Shown in pieces: positions 12,953 through 26,020 of a stretch of 64,000 nt of DNA; the first letter of the stretch is position 1, and the number at the start of each line of letters is the position of its first letter. The DNA is from Costus lasius. Taxonomy: Eukaryota > Streptophyta > Magnoliopsida > Zingiberales > Costaceae. The notes below the pieces were generated by a model. The model made no database searches, was not told the DNA's origin, and saw nothing but the letters and a program-made list of their open reading frames with translations. The translations under genes were made by a program, and so were the position numbers. The DNA lies in assembly GCA_027563935.2 (NCBI GenBank), contig CM050454.1:2154501-2218500 (forward strand). Reading direction: 5' to 3'.

Positions 12953-15900
12953 ATGGAGTACAAGAACTTGGGGAGATCAGGCCTGAAGGTGAGCCAGCTC
13001 TCGTACGGTGCGTGGGTGACCTTTGGTAACCAGCTCGACGTCAAGGAGGCGAAGCTGCTGCTGCAATGCTGCCGCGACCAGGGCGTCAACTTCTTCGACA
13101 ACGCCGAGGTCTACTCCAACGGCCGCGCCGAGGAGATAATGGGCCAGGCCATCCGCGAGCTCGGCTGGCGCCGCTCTGACCTCGTCATCTCCACCAAGCT
13201 CTTCTGGGGCGGCTCCGGCCCCAACGATAAGGGCCTCTCCCGTAAGCACCTCATCGAGGGCACCCGCGCCTCGCTCCGCCGCCTCGACATGGAGTACGTC
13301 GACGTCCTCTACTGCCACCGCGCGGACGCCGCCACTCCGATCGAGGAAACCGTCCGCGCCATGAACCACATCATCGACAAGGGGTGGGCCTTCTACTGGG
13401 GCACCTCCGAGTGGACCGCGCAGCAGATCACCGAGGCCTGCGCCGTCGCGCAGCGCCTCGACCTCATCGGCCCCATCGTCGAGCAGCCTGAGTACAACCT
13501 TCTCTCCCGTCATAAGGTTTTACGATCTGATCTAGTCTCTGATGCTTTCAAATCCACTTATTGCTCAGTGATACAATCTGTATGATGTATGTTTTCCCCC
13601 TTTTCTAGAAAAAAGATTCTCTTTTCACTTCGTCGTCGTCAGATTTTGAGCTTTTCAGTTCTCCTTTCTGAAGTCGCATAAGCTTCATCTCATCAGGCGC
13701 AATTCCCCGTGAGATCGTTGTTTTTATAAGGATCTTGTTTTCGTGGCTGACTCATTTGTATCTCAGCTCTTTGATTTCGTATGCATTTAGTTGCCGTCAT
13801 TTGACATGGCATAGTTTAGGGTATCACCGCAAACATGATGTCTTTACAGTAATTTTACATTCCCTTTTTATTCAACTTTCTTTGTTAACTCCGTATGAAG
13901 TAGGGGCTATTTGAACCGCAGGCTGTCTAAGAATGTTTCACCTGAGCAGCACATTTTCTACTACAGTTAACCTCGGCATCATTTGCACTCGGCTAATTTA
14001 TTCCTTCTGCAACATTTTGGAATGTTGGAATGTCTTATCCGCCAAGTGTCGATAGACGTTTGAATTCATGATTGCAGTAACCATGGAGAATTGAGATTAC
14101 CATAAGGCCCTTCAATTTTTGCTTTGAAATAAGCAAATGATTTTGTTTGTCCTGTGACTTAATTCTATATTTCTCTCATTTTTCTTCTGGCTTTCTTTTT
14201 TATGGGATTGTTAGTGTTTGCATATTCGAAGAACTAGTTCCTTCGCCTATGTTTCTTCTGGTTGCCCTTTTTATGTGGTTGATAATGTCGATATAACAAG
14301 GGGCTAGTTCTCTATATTATCAATTTTGCACAAAAAAAAAGAGCATTTGAGTTGAAGTTCTCTTGTCTGTGCTGCTCCATATTGATTACTACTCTGTATA
14401 TTGATGAAGAACGAGCCTTACAAAATTTGCTTACTGAAGTTGTTGAATTGTTATGATATTCAATTTTTTCTTGCCATATAGTTAATGTGCCGCTCAAGCT
14501 ACTATGCCTACTTGAATCGAACCAATATCAAAGATTAAAAGTCTATAGACCTATATTATTATAGTTTCTGAATACATGATGGAAATGAAGCATCTGACTA
14601 CTTGTCTGAAATCTGAATTCCTGAATGGTAAACTGCATACAGTCTTGCAAATAAATTTCTAACTCACATGCAATTAGTGTTTTATTTAATGTCAAATATA
14701 TTATGAAAACTTTTAACTTTGTTTTCTAGAAATGAAAATATCTGCTTATTCTAGAATGTTGATACAGGTTGAAGTGGAGTACCTTCCTCTTTACAGCACT
14801 TATGGCCTGGGTCTCACAACGTGGAGTCCACTAGCATCTGGTGTGCTGACTGGTAAATACAGTAAAGGAAATATACCCCCAGATAGTAGGTTTGCTCTTG
14901 ACAATTACAAGGTGAGGTTGAAGACACTATTTACTTATCATACGTGACAATGCATTTTTGTTCACAATGCTCAGTAATCTGAGAATGTCAACTGCAACAG
15001 AATGGTTTGATAATTGATGTTATGAGACTTGTTCCATCTATATTATGCTGTGCTTATATGGTGTAAATGATCTATAAATATCATGCTTCTGGTGCATTCA
15101 GTTTATCTCACTTATGAGTTGTACATTATAATAGCACTTACCAGATTATGGATTCAATGTTTACAGCCTAGGTTATTCTGGTATTGTAAAGTTGAACCAT
15201 ATCATTAAAGTTCAAGACTGATTTGATTTTAACGGATTATATCGACCATCTAGAAATTCACCAGAATGGAGTTAGAAGCTGTAAACTTAACTGAATTGGA
15301 TCTAAGATAATTATTGCTTTCCCATCTATTTACAAAAGAGATGCTGAGCGATGATGAATCATGTTTCAAGAGCCCATGGATGATGTGGTTAGATAATTGA
15401 TTATATAAATGGTGGTGTACGCAGGGGAGATAGAGATTAAAAAATTTATTAACATCACCATGTACTTTTTTTAATAACTTTTTTGGGAGAGCTACGCACC
15501 ATCAGCTTGGCAATTAAAATTTCAGAGCAAAATTAGATTAAAAAATATTTTTTTTGTTTGCAGTTATATGAAAATATATTTGTGACATTCCTCAAAAAAG
15601 TTCACTTACTTTGACAGTCCTCACCCCTGTTAATTTTGGTAGATATACTAGATGATTATATTGCAAGAGAACTGCTGTTCTTGTTTATAATTTGCAGACC
15701 TATTGTCAAAGCTTATCATGGTTACCTTATTTTATCCTAATTCCCAAATACTTCTAATTGAATTGGGTTCTCCTAATCGTTACTCTTCAGTACTTGTTGT
15801 AATGAAGAGCATCTGTTTTGGCTTCCATTTGCAGTTCTGATAGGCGTTCTAGATAATTAAGCTGTACGGTAACTGCTTATATTTTTTTGGTTGCAAAATT

Positions 15901-17572
15901 TCCCCAACTGATTCTCCAATGTTGATGGAACTCCATATTCATTCCTAATTCTTAATCCTTTTTCTCTGCTTAATGATCTGGACTTTTTCTTAATTATTGA
16001 GTCTTCAATGTGCTATATCATGTACTTTGAGACAACTTTTTTGCGAAACTGATTATTCTTATATTCCTTTTAGAATCTTGCGAGCAGATCACTGGTTGAT
16101 GACGTGCTGAGAAAGGTTAATGGACTAAAGCCGATTGCTGATGAACTAGGAGTTGCTTTATCTCAGCTTGCAATTGCTTGGTGTGCATCAAATCCAAATG
16201 TTTCATCAGTAATTACTGGTGCTACTAAGGAAAGTCAGGTACAAGTCGAGTATTGGAAAATACTTTGTATTTTACGGGAAAAATTTACTTCTTTTGTGTT
16301 CAATTTGAATGAATCTTTTTTCAATGCTTCTATAAGGCCTGAAGGTACTTTTGTTTATCATAAAATCAACATGGTAAAACTATGCTGAATAATATTGTAA
16401 ATAGGAAGTAAGAGATCTGTGAAGAATATGGTTGGGTTTAAATGTATAAGGAAACAAGTTGAGACCTTATCATACCAATGAAGAGAGGAATCACCTCTAC
16501 ATAGGATTTATTTTCTTGACTAGCTTGACAAAGTTCATTTGTAATCTTCTAGGCATATAGTTCAATTTATTTACGTGATGCTTGGTACCTTGAATTCAAC
16601 TTGAAAAAGAGTGGACTCTATTCAATACTTGTCATCTATATTCGTTCCTTGAGTGGTCTTGCATCACCAATTCAACCTCTTCTCGGGAAGATTTTAAGGA
16701 AGAAAAAGGGAAGGGGAAGGAACGGTCAACTTATTGTTAAAGCGATCTCAAAATTTCAGTTTTACAATTTTGAAATTATCTCGAAGTTATCACTAATCAG
16801 ACCTAAAGGGGAATTTATAGTGTTGGAGATAACAATAACAAAAACCTTGACAAAAGTACCAATAATCTTTTTTTTGAAAAAATGTGGCAACTTTTTAGAT
16901 CTAACCGTATCAAAATGAAAGATGAGGGACACTACGTTAAATATGATATATCAAAGTGACAACGAAATTCACTGTTTAGAGTTGAAGATGAATAAGAGAC
17001 CTGTACTAGAATTGCAAAGTACCTAGAGATGGAGTCTTGTAGTTTTCTGAAAAAGAAGCAAGTGATATGTAACCTAATCTGTAAGTTATTTCTCCTTGCA
17101 AAGACTTTTTCCCCAGAATCTTTAAATATAGTTGAACTTCTCTGATTAATTTGTTCGTCATTAGAACTTGCAACTGTTTTCAGATTCTAACAAACTCGGC
17201 TTTGTGTTAATATTGGGTGTACATTTATTAGATGATGTTGCAAAATAGTAATGGTGTTGTGGGATGTCCTGGTGCCTCTTCCCTTCAGTTTCTTTTGACG
17301 TCTGGTTCATGTCTAGACAGTCAACCTAAAAAAAGACATTGATATAAAATCATCTTTCCATTTGCAGTTGTGTAACTTTCAATAAGAAACTCATTCTTAC
17401 TATTAATCTATTCTTTCTTTCTCATTTTGAGACTTCATAGTTTATGATATGTTTTCAGATTATTGAAAATTTTAAAGCTCTTGAAGTTCTTCCCAAGCTA
17501 ACACCAGACGTCCTTGAGAAGATAGAGGCAGTCGTTCAAAGCAGACCCAAGCGTCCAGAATCATACAGGTGA
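12953..17572 (+). CDS. KAB1: Voltage-gated K+ channel beta subunit / aldo-keto reductase (KAB1)
   Basis: Four exons, 12953-13516, 14768-14911, 16074-16238 and 17459-17572, all joined in phase 0, give 328 aa, the size I recall for Arabidopsis KAB1. The protein is an aldo-keto reductase barrel. The catalytic set is visible as Asp49 (NFFDNAEVY), Tyr54, Lys82 (ISTK) and His122 (LYCHR). Later family blocks are [55 protein letters not shown] and the end KRPESYR. Family members bind NADPH and associate with Shaker-type K+ channel alpha subunits, and may couple redox state to channel activity. The ATG follows a GC-rich leader and begins the conserved [14 protein letters not shown]. Exon 1 is strongly GC-rich and exons 2-4 are AT-rich. 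The introns are about 1.2 kb each and hold no gene. No lesion was seen. Confidence 0.95.
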
Positions 17573-18628
17573 TTTCCCTGTCTGTTCGTCAAATTTCATG
17601 GTGAAATGATATATGAAGTGGAGTCGGAGAAGGTGATAATATTGTATCCCCTTCCAATTTTTTTGCGAATAGTATTTCTGTGGAATCTGGAAACATGGGC
17701 ACGTTATTCTCTAGTGATATATTATTTGGTTACTGTACTTGGTATTGTTGAATTCTGAACCCTTTTTGATATGTTTTTTCTTCATTGAATGATTGGTTGA
17801 AACTGGATACTGAGACAAGTTCATATAATATTTATCTTGTGGCTTATGTAATTTTGATGATTTCAATCTATGGCTGCGAATGGTTTCTTGAAGATGACAT
17901 GATTGGGGTGTTCACTAGAAGGCGTCGTAGAACCAGGTGTGCGTTGTTCGATTGTGCACTAAGATTGTTTCCATTAAAGAACATAATTGTTGTTAGATGT
18001 GGAATTACATCTCTAGTTATTGGGAATGGCATGTTCATTAAGATCAATTTAATTTGTTTTCGGCTTTATTAACAATCACCATGTTTGTCTGCTACCGTGA
18101 AGAATTGTATATTTTGTGGATACATTTTTGCCTTTTTTGGACCTATTGAACTCTTCATAAGAACATAAAAACCTTGCAAAGATTGAATGGCTCATCAGAT
18201 CACTCACTCATGTTAATTATGATGTCTTGTCATGCTTTAATACCATACACAAGTTATTTCTTTCAGTGTGGTGTGATTGATGTCATGTCATGTGTCAAAT
18301 GGACTAAAACCATAAAAATGTGTAGCTTTATATATGCAAACATCTATTGAAAATAATTTTTATTATTGGTTTACTGATGTGAGAAATGATGTGATATATT
18401 GGTGTCGGTGTGTCAATAGTCTACTAAAATATTATAGAGGTATCAGATTAAAATTAGAATTAATTGATTATGCTATGAGACCCGGTTTACTTTGGATGAA
18501 AAATTCGAAGCGACAGATGGAAAAGTAATTTTTTTACTGTTTATTTGAACCGATGAAAAATAATTGAGTAAAAAATTCACTCCTTTTCCTCTGTTTTATG
18601 ATTCGTCCAAATCGGGCAGAAAATCAAA
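17573..18628. other. Intergenic DNA after KAB1
   Basis: 3' UTR and AT-rich flank. Open frames at 17785-18072 and 18334-18528 have no family features and are taken as chance. Nothing else is recognisable. Confidence 0.55.
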
Positions 18629-19240
18629 TTGACGCATTCTTCATTGCTGATATGCTTCTTGCCGCTAACGCTTGCCGTTAGATGCACGTCGCTTCTTCAC
18701 TGCTCGGCGTGCTCTTCTATCCCTCTCCTCAGCGTGCTGCTCGCCACAATCAGCGTCCATCTGCTTCCTCGCCGTTCGAAAAGCTTACTAGCCGCTGACG
18801 CTGCTGCCACTCGAAAAGCTTCCTCGCTGTTGACACCCTTCCTTGCCGCTCGACCCACTTCCTTATCGCTTGCCTGCCTCTCCTTCACTCGTCGCCGCAT
18901 ATACGCTCACCTATCTCTCTTTCGCTCGGCGAGCGCCGCATAGACGCTCCCCTGCCTCTCCTCTGCTCGGCGAGTGCCACACAGATACTCGCCTGCGTTT
19001 CCTCTGCTCAGCAAGAGCCGCATAGACGCTCGCTGACTGCGAGCTCACCGCTACAGTCACTCATCGGTCCGCCAAGCTTGTTGCTCGCCCGCTCACTTGT
19101 CTCTCCTTCGCTCGGCGAGCGCCGCACAGACGCTCTCCTGCCTTTTCTTTGCTCATTGAGAGCCGCATAGATGCTCGCCGACTGCAAGCTCACCGTTGCA
19201 GCCGCTCACCAGCCCACGAAACTTGCTACTCGTCGGCCCA
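18629..19240. repeat. GC-rich degenerate tandem repeat block
   Basis: This 0.6-kb island in AT-rich DNA repeats variants of gctcggcgagcgccgcatag followed by acgctc, at about 18920, 18970, 19010, 19110 and 19160. A longer unit of about 160 bp (gcgagctcaccg, then cgctcg) occurs twice. Overlapping frames are open on both strands and encode only biased Arg/Ser/Leu/Ala peptides, so this is better read as a minisatellite or decayed repeat than a gene. A C-rich spacer (18629-18880) precedes the clearer repeats. Confidence 0.65.
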
Positions 19241-21000
19241 CCATCCTTTGTTTTTTTTTTTCGTTTCCATTATTTTTCCTTTCCTCAAAGTATACTAGGC
19301 TTAAAAGTATCTATAGCACGGAATTAAGTAAATATTGTATAATATATATGATTTTTAGATCAACATTTATATAGGTCAACCTTTCGTCTCCTGAGGTCAA
19401 CATTTATACAGGTCAACTGATGCATATTATTATAGCCTCCTTCACTTTAATGACTACTCGCACACCATAACACAGTTGATTCCAAATCTGACCAACCCAA
19501 CAAAGCCTCAGTCAAGCGTGCTGCGTCTTTTGTAATCAAGAAATCTGCTTTCTTATCTTTCTGTTATTTTTTTATTGCAAGGGATAGTGCTACACAAGTG
19601 CGAGAGTAGGCAGGTCAAATTTGTTCTTAAAGAGGTCAAACATTGTACTACTTAAATTAATAGTCAACTAATGTCTGCTCGGTCAGAATATTTCTTGAAT
19701 TATGCTGATTTGATTCTTTTGAGAAAATCTTTTGATGATATCTGTCTCTACATAAGAGAATGCTTTGCATTGCCCTAAAATAAATGCTAGTTGATATTCA
19801 TTTCTACTCTTTGAAAGTAAAAAAAAGAAAAAGAAAAATCACGTGGCATGGATGGCTTTGGAGTGAATTATTTCAAAGAAAAGAAAAAGAAGAGAGATAA
19901 AAGGTGCCCCCTTTTTTCTTTTAAAAAAAATGGAGTCTAAAAGTAAAAAAAAAAAAAGGGTCAATGTTAGCGTACTGCTTTAAATTGTACCAAAATCTTG
20001 CGGCTTTCTGATTCCAATTTTTTGTTTTAAAATAACAAATGTAGAAAAATATGACATTTAAAATCAGAAGTAAAGATGTCATCCTACTGCGTAGAAGTTT
20101 GATCTAAACAGGAATTATGTTATTGCAAGGGTCATAGCTCGCGGAAGCATGTGTTAGCACTAAAATTGTGATTTTTTGGATGAAAAAATAATAAAAAAAT
20201 AAAAAATATATTAAATGTATAGTATTTTTAACATATTAAATTTAGTAGATTCAATGTGTTAAAATACTACTGCATATTACTAGATTCAATATATTTTTTA
20301 TTTTTTTCTTCTAATTTTTTATTCAAGAAAATACAAAATAAGAATAATACCTAAGTAGATTCAATTGCTACTACTAGATTCAATATGTTTTTCATTTTTT
20401 TTTAATTTTTTATTTAAGAAAATACAAGGTAAAAGTAATACCTCAATAATTTGAGTGATTCGTATTTCGAACGGGCATAGACACAACATATGTAAGATAA
20501 TTTTCATTTTGAGAGTTGATTGTCGATTTCGTATTCATAACACAACATATCATCTCTCCTTATTTATAATCTAATACGATTCAATTTTGAGCTTCTTGAG
20601 ATCAGTTTGAACAAGAAAATATCACAATCCTTTGAAGGAAAAATATATACTTTTTGTTTTCACTTTAACCGACTAAATCACAAGTGCACAAGGCGGTCAG
20701 ACCGCGGACCTCACCATCTCCCACCAACCAAACCCGTCGGTTCTTCCCACACCCACTACTCTTTTTCGCTGGCCCCACCAGGGTACTCTATTTTCCACCC
20801 AGCCAGCAGTCAAATCAAAAGCAGCACACTGGTGGGTCCGTCCCGTTCCCATGGGGCCGGGTGCGCGAGCGCTGGTGCGCATCCTTGGTTGGTGAGCGCA
20901 GCCGCAGCTAGCTTTCCTGCGCCCCTCAAAACCTCATCGCTGCTGCTGCTTCTCCTTTCTCTCTCAGAGATCTGCAAAATACCTCTCTTTGCCTTCAAAA
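19241..21000. other. AT-rich intergenic DNA and 5' region of TMKL1
   Basis: No gene is supported. Short direct repeats of tcaacatttata(c/t)aggtcaac lie near 19360 and 19397. A near-duplicate of about 80 bp (tactagattcaatat, T-rich, aagaaaatacaa) lies at 20276-20355 and 20373-20452. From 20690 the sequence becomes GC-rich leader for the gene at 21001. Confidence 0.6.
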
Positions 21001-23108
21001 ATGGCTCCTTTCCCCCTTCTTCCTTTCCTCTGCCTCGTCCTGGCCTTCTCCGCCGCCTCTCCTTCCACCTCCGCTGCATCGTCCGCCGACGTGCTCCTCC
21101 TGCTCGACAAGATCAAGCCAGCCCTCCAAGGCCGCGCCGCCAACGCCGAGCTCGCTTCTTGGAACACCTCGCTCCCCCTATGCCAATGGCGGGGCCTCCG
21201 CTGGATAGCCAGCGGCGCGGCCACCGCGCTCGGCTGCGATTCCGACCCCGCGCTGCGCTCGAACCTCACGCTCGCCGACGACCCATCCCTCCGCCTCCTC
21301 TCCATCCGCCTCCCAGCCGCCGCCCTCGCTGGTTCCATTCCTGCAGAGCTCGGCCAGCTATCCTTCCTAGAATCTCTCTACCTCGGTGTCAACTCCCTCT
21401 CCGGTTCCATCCCCCTGGAGCTCGGCAACGCGCCCGCCCTCGCTTACCTCGACCTCGATGGGAACTCCCTCGATGGCTCCCTTCCGCCCTCGATCTGGAA
21501 CTTATGCGACCGACTCGTCTCCCTTCGCCTCCACGGGAACAACCTCTCCGGCTCCGTTCCCAACCCTGCGGACCCCAACTTGAGCTGCGACAATCTTACA
21601 GCTCTCGATTTGGGCGACAACCGTTTCCAGGGTCCCTTCCCTCAGTTCATCGGTGGGTTCCGTGCGCTGGAGGAGCTCGACCTAAGCAGCAACCGCTTCT
21701 CCGGACCAATCCCGGACTCGCTCGGCGGGCTTCAAAACCTACAAAGGCTGAATCTTTCGTACAACAACTTCACCGGGCCGTTGCCGGCGTCCTTGGGGGA
21801 GTCCAGGTTCACGGCGGATGCGTTTCAGGGAAACAACCCGGGTCTCTGCGGCCCGCCGCTGGGGAGATGCGGGAAGGGCTCCAGCCTGAGCTCCGGTGCG
21901 ATCGCGGGCATCGTGATAGGGTTGCTAGCCGGGGCTGTAGTCCTCGCATCTCTGTCCATAGGCTGGGTGCAGGGGAGGAAGAGGAGGAACAGGGGAAGGA
22001 AGGCGGATGAGGAGGAGGACGTGGCGTTCGAGGAAGAAGGGAACAACGGCGGCGGAGACGAGCGACTGATCGTGTTCCAGGGCGGCGAGCACCTGACGCT
22101 CGACGACGTGCTCAATGCTACTGGGCAGGTGATGGAGAAGACGAGCTACGGCACTGTGTACAAGGCGAAGCTTACCGATGGAGGGAGCATCACCCTCCGC
22201 CTGTTGAGAGAGGGGAGCTGCAAGGATCAAGCGGAGTGCTTGCCGGTGATCCGACTACTCGGCCGGGTTCGACACGAGAACTTGGTGGCGCTGCGGGCGT
22301 TCTACCAAGGGAATCGAGGGGAGAAGCTCCTCGTCTATGATTACCACCAGAACCGAACTCTCTATGATCTTCTCCATGGTCAGTCCGCTTCTTCTTGATA
22401 AGAAATTTAACTTGGTTAAGTATAAATCTCACAAAATTTGCTTTCCATTTCGATCTTTGAGCAGATTCTAGAGCTGGGAAGCCTCTTTTGAACTGGCCCC
22501 GCCGGCACAAGATCGCCCTCGGCGTGGCGCGGGGGCTCGCCCACCTCCACACCGCGTCGGAGACGCCGATAACGCACGGCAATGTCCGGTCCAAGAACGT
22601 TCTCGTCGACGATTTATTCGTGCCGAGGCTGGCCGAGTTCGGGCTTGACAAGCTAATGGTCGCGGCCGTCGCCGACGAGATGGTGTCCGCGGCGAAGACG
22701 GACGGCTACAAGGCGCCAGAGCTGCAGAAGATGAAGAAATGCAATCCGAGGACAGACGTCTATGCGTTCGGAATTCTGCTGCTGGAGCTGCTACTGGGCC
22801 GCAAGCCCGGGAAGGGGACGGGGCGGGACGGCGACGGCGCGGACTTACCGGCGCTGGTGAAGGCGGCGGTGCTGGAAGAGGTAACGATGGAGGTGTTCGA
22901 CGTCGAGGTGCTGAAGGGGATCAGGAGCCCGATGGAAGACGGACTGGTTCAGGCTCTGAAACTGGCGATGGGGTGCTGCGCGCCGGTGGCGTCGGTGCGG
23001 CCGGACATGAGCGAGGTGGTGAAGCAGCTGGAGGAGAACAGGCCGAGGAACAGGTCAGCTCTATACACGCCCACTACTGATAGGAGTGAGATCGGGACGC
23101 CCTTCTGA
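21001..23108 (+). CDS. TMKL1: LRR receptor-like pseudokinase, TMKL1 type
   Basis: Two exons (21001-22378, 22465-23108; phase-1 intron of 86 bp) give 673 aa, close to Arabidopsis TMKL1. An N-terminal signal peptide (MAPFPLLPFLCLVLAFSAAS) is followed by an LRR N-cap, about six LRRs (for example LDLSSNRFSGPIPDSLGGL), a transmembrane helix at about residues 299-322 (GAIAGIVIGLLAGAVVLA) with an Arg-rich stop, and a kinase-like domain. The catalytic residues are lost: the beta-3 Lys is Arg400 (ITLRLL), the HRD motif reads HGN at 497-499, and DFG reads EFG at 517-519. The protein should therefore be catalytically dead and act as a plasma-membrane scaffold or co-receptor. ATG 21001 was chosen because it gives the signal peptide. 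A longer overlapping frame from 20607 in another phase is a GC-rich shadow. Confidence 0.93.
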
Positions 23109-25116
23109 GCTCTCAGCCCGACATTGCAGGGTAACTGAGCTCTTCTTCTCGATTGATCAGGTGGTACAAACTGAGAATTTGATGAATCTATACTGATGAC
23201 AAATGTGTAGTTCTAAATTCCTTGTAATTGTTAGGAGTGGATGAACCGAAATATTGTTCTATGCAGAAATTCTTGCTTGTTCATCCCCCTATCTTGTCCG
23301 ATGGATTGGAGAAGAATTTACGCTAGAAAATTTTGCCTTTTGACTTTTTCATAAAGAGAAATATTATACTTTTATGGTTTGTAAATGTGCGATTGGATTT
23401 ATAAGCTGTTCATTGGCAGTTTGTTGTGTTCTTGATTCTTGGAACATGAGGATTCACAATCATCTTGTGGCTTAATATAAATCTTCGAGAAATTTTTTTT
23501 GCAGTATCTTAATTTTAAATACACGAATCTTAACACAAGTTAAGATACATGAATTCTAACATTATGTATATTGACTTCCGATGTTTTCGTGTCTATTGAT
23601 TTTAGATATTCGTGTGTGTTGACTGAATATTGTGTATATTGGCTTTAATGTTTGTATAATACCTACTTTTACTCTTTCTTGTCCTAAGCAAGGTTTGACT
23701 TTGATTACTAAGTGCTTAATGTGTTAAAAAAATAATATACTTTTTTAAAAAATAAACTTTTTGCTAAGATAATAAAAAGGAGTAAAACACTTCGTTCTAA
23801 ATTGAGTTTGACCTTTATGCCATGCTTGGCTCATGGCCACTCTAACTCATTGACTTTTTAACATATTGGGGTTAGATTCTTCTTGTTCATCACTCTAAAA
23901 ATATAAGTATTAAAGTAGGTATTATATAAGGCTTGCTTTAAGATTTATACATTATACATAATCCACGGTAAGGATCTAATACGGGCTAAGATTTTTAGGT
24001 AAAGATCTTGTCTAGAATTTTTCGCCCTTAACCTAAGTGCAAATATTGAATTGTGAGGTAGCTGCCTTTTGACTATAATTTTTGGTCAACGCAAGCCAAA
24101 TTTGAAAATAGGACTCGCCTCAAACAATCAATCACCGCTTGCCATCTCCAACAACTCATCGAGGGCCCACAATGTGCACACGTCTCATGGCTACGATAGG
24201 TCAATTGTGAGACTAATAATGGCAACGTAGACATTTTATAAACGAATGAATGACCGGTCAACTTGACTTATTAAATTGTGAAATGAAAAGGAATCCAACT
24301 CGATCATCTATTGATTAAATTATTTAAAAAAATTAATTATTGATAGCAACTAAGAATCAATGAGTCTACCAATTTTGACCACAAGTTTGAATTTAATCAC
24401 TTTATGTTTAGATAGTGTGTTTAAAAAAAAAATGAGATAAGGCATGTAGGTCTCACCATTCATACATCCCAAGCTTTGCATTAGCAAGATATAAATTATT
24501 GATCCCTAAGAAAAAAATTTCTATGATTGTTTATCGCGTTCAAATTACGAATCTTAAAGCAATGGATCGTGTTTGTATTGTTTTAAAATTCACATATTAT
24601 AGAATGAATGATAGCGATATTATCCTCATATGTTTTAACACCTAGACCAAGTAGTTAGTCATCTAAAAGCATTTTGAGTAACACTAATTTCTAATTATCT
24701 TAGTATCGAAGAGAAGAGTTTATGTGAAGAATACAAGCACTATCTTAAATGTCATATTTTTTAGGTATATTAGCCAAAGTCAATCTTGACCCATTAGATT
24801 TGTTGAAAGTGTGAATCTTAAAGTGATACTATAATGATCCCGATATTAAGATTCGTAATTTTAACAAATTTGATAGACTTAATATACTTAAGATTCTTAG
24901 ACAAGTCAAGGCCTAATAATTTTTTCGTGGGGCTATCAATGTTTTGATAACTAAATTTTAAAAAATTATAAATTAGACCCACTAGTTTGATTTTTTGATT
25001 AATTTAATCTAAACACTCTGCAAATTGCAGTGGCTAAAGGGGAAGAAAAAAAAAGTATTAATACATAATTAGCCTTGGTGAACTAGTTATCCCTCATTGT
25101 TGGACTTTCTTGGTTG
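23109..25116. other. Intergenic DNA after TMKL1
   Basis: 3' UTR followed by AT-rich DNA with no supported gene. It contains a dispersed repeat at 24530-24772 that recurs near 57.7 kb. Confidence 0.6.
24530..24772. repeat. Dispersed repeat, copy A (partner at 57672-57918)
   Basis: About 245 bp matches 57672-57918 in the same orientation, including attgtttatcgc, acacctagaccaagtagtta, ctaattatcttagtatcg and agagtttatgtgaagaa. It is probably a shared transposon fragment, since no coding capacity is visible. Confidence 0.8.
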
Positions 25117-25124
25117 ATGCCCAC

Positions 25125-25788
25125 TAGAGGTGGCCAACGGCTGGGCCGGGCCGGCCCGCGGCCCGCACGGCCCGGCACGGCACGCCGCGGGTGGCCTGTG
25201 GCCCGACTCGGGTTGGGTTGGGCCGAGGCCTCTTGACCCGTGGGCCGCGCCGGGCACGGGCACGGCACGCGGGCCGGCACGGGTATTTGGGCGGTAACGG
25301 TCGGAATTTTTGAATTGAGCATGCGTTTTTACCCAAATAGCCCTATAACAGTTTGAAAAAATTTAAAAGTTAGCGATATAATTGTCTTTATGTTATAAAA
25401 TTACCATTTTATCCCCTTTTAATAATTAAAAATAGGGGATAAATATGTAAATTTACACAATCGGGCCGGGCCAAACACGGGTCGCCGCATTCCTCATTTG
25501 GCCCGTTGGGCCGTATTCGGCCCGCGTGCCGAAGTCAGCCCGCGGGCCGTGCCTGGCCCGCGTGCCGGATCCGTGCTTACTCTCCGGCGGAACCGTGCCT
25601 AGGCCGGCACGCCTAATCGGGCCGCGGGCCGTGCTGGGCCCAGCATTTTTCCCGCCGTGCTGTGCCAGGCACGGCCCGTTTTGCCTGGCACGATTTGAAA
25701 CGGGCCGTGCCAGGCACGGCCTGCCAGGAACTGGGTCGAGGCGGGCCCGGGCTCGGGCCGGCCCGAGCACGGCCCATGGCCACCTCTA
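25125..25788. mobile_element. hAT-like non-autonomous element 1 (664 bp)
   Basis: The ends are TAGAGGTGGCCAACGG and its inverted partner CATGGCCACCTCTA. The flanks carry a perfect 8-bp target duplication, ATGCCCAC, at 25117-25124 and 25789-25796, the hAT signature. Both subterminal regions are extremely GC-rich with many GGCCCG and GGCACGG motifs, and the AT-rich core (about 25330-25460) matches the core of the 1.7-kb element at 29994. Proline/arginine-rich open frames inside are GC artefacts. It has no transposase. Confidence 0.9.
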
Positions 25789-25796
25789 ATGCCCAC

Positions 25797-25983
25797 CCTC
25801 TCTTCCGATGATGTCATCAAAAAATAGTCAAAAGAATGCTGAAATAGTGAATGAGTAAATAAACAAGAAGAGATTTCTTCCCTTCCCCAAGTAGTTATCT
25901 TGCAATGAATGGTAATTAATATTATATATAATTTTCTAACTAGTATTAATGTTAGTTTTTTTATAAAATTATTATTCTATAAA

Positions 25984-26020
<37 letters not shown>

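Noticed and set aside
12977..13513. 178-codon antisense frame over KAB1 exon 1
   Set aside because: Gly/Ala/Asp-rich shadow of a GC-rich exon. The sense strand is the conserved aldo-keto reductase.
20607..22010. 467-codon + strand open frame overlapping TMKL1
   Set aside because: It is an out-of-phase frame through GC-rich coding DNA, rich in Arg/Pro with no domain. The LRR frame beginning at 21001 has signal peptide, LRRs and splice consistency.
25083..25820. Several Arg/Pro-rich frames in the hAT ends (also near 30.0, 31.5 and 60.6 kb)
   Set aside because: They come from repeated GGCCCG/GGCACGG motifs that stay open in many frames on both strands.
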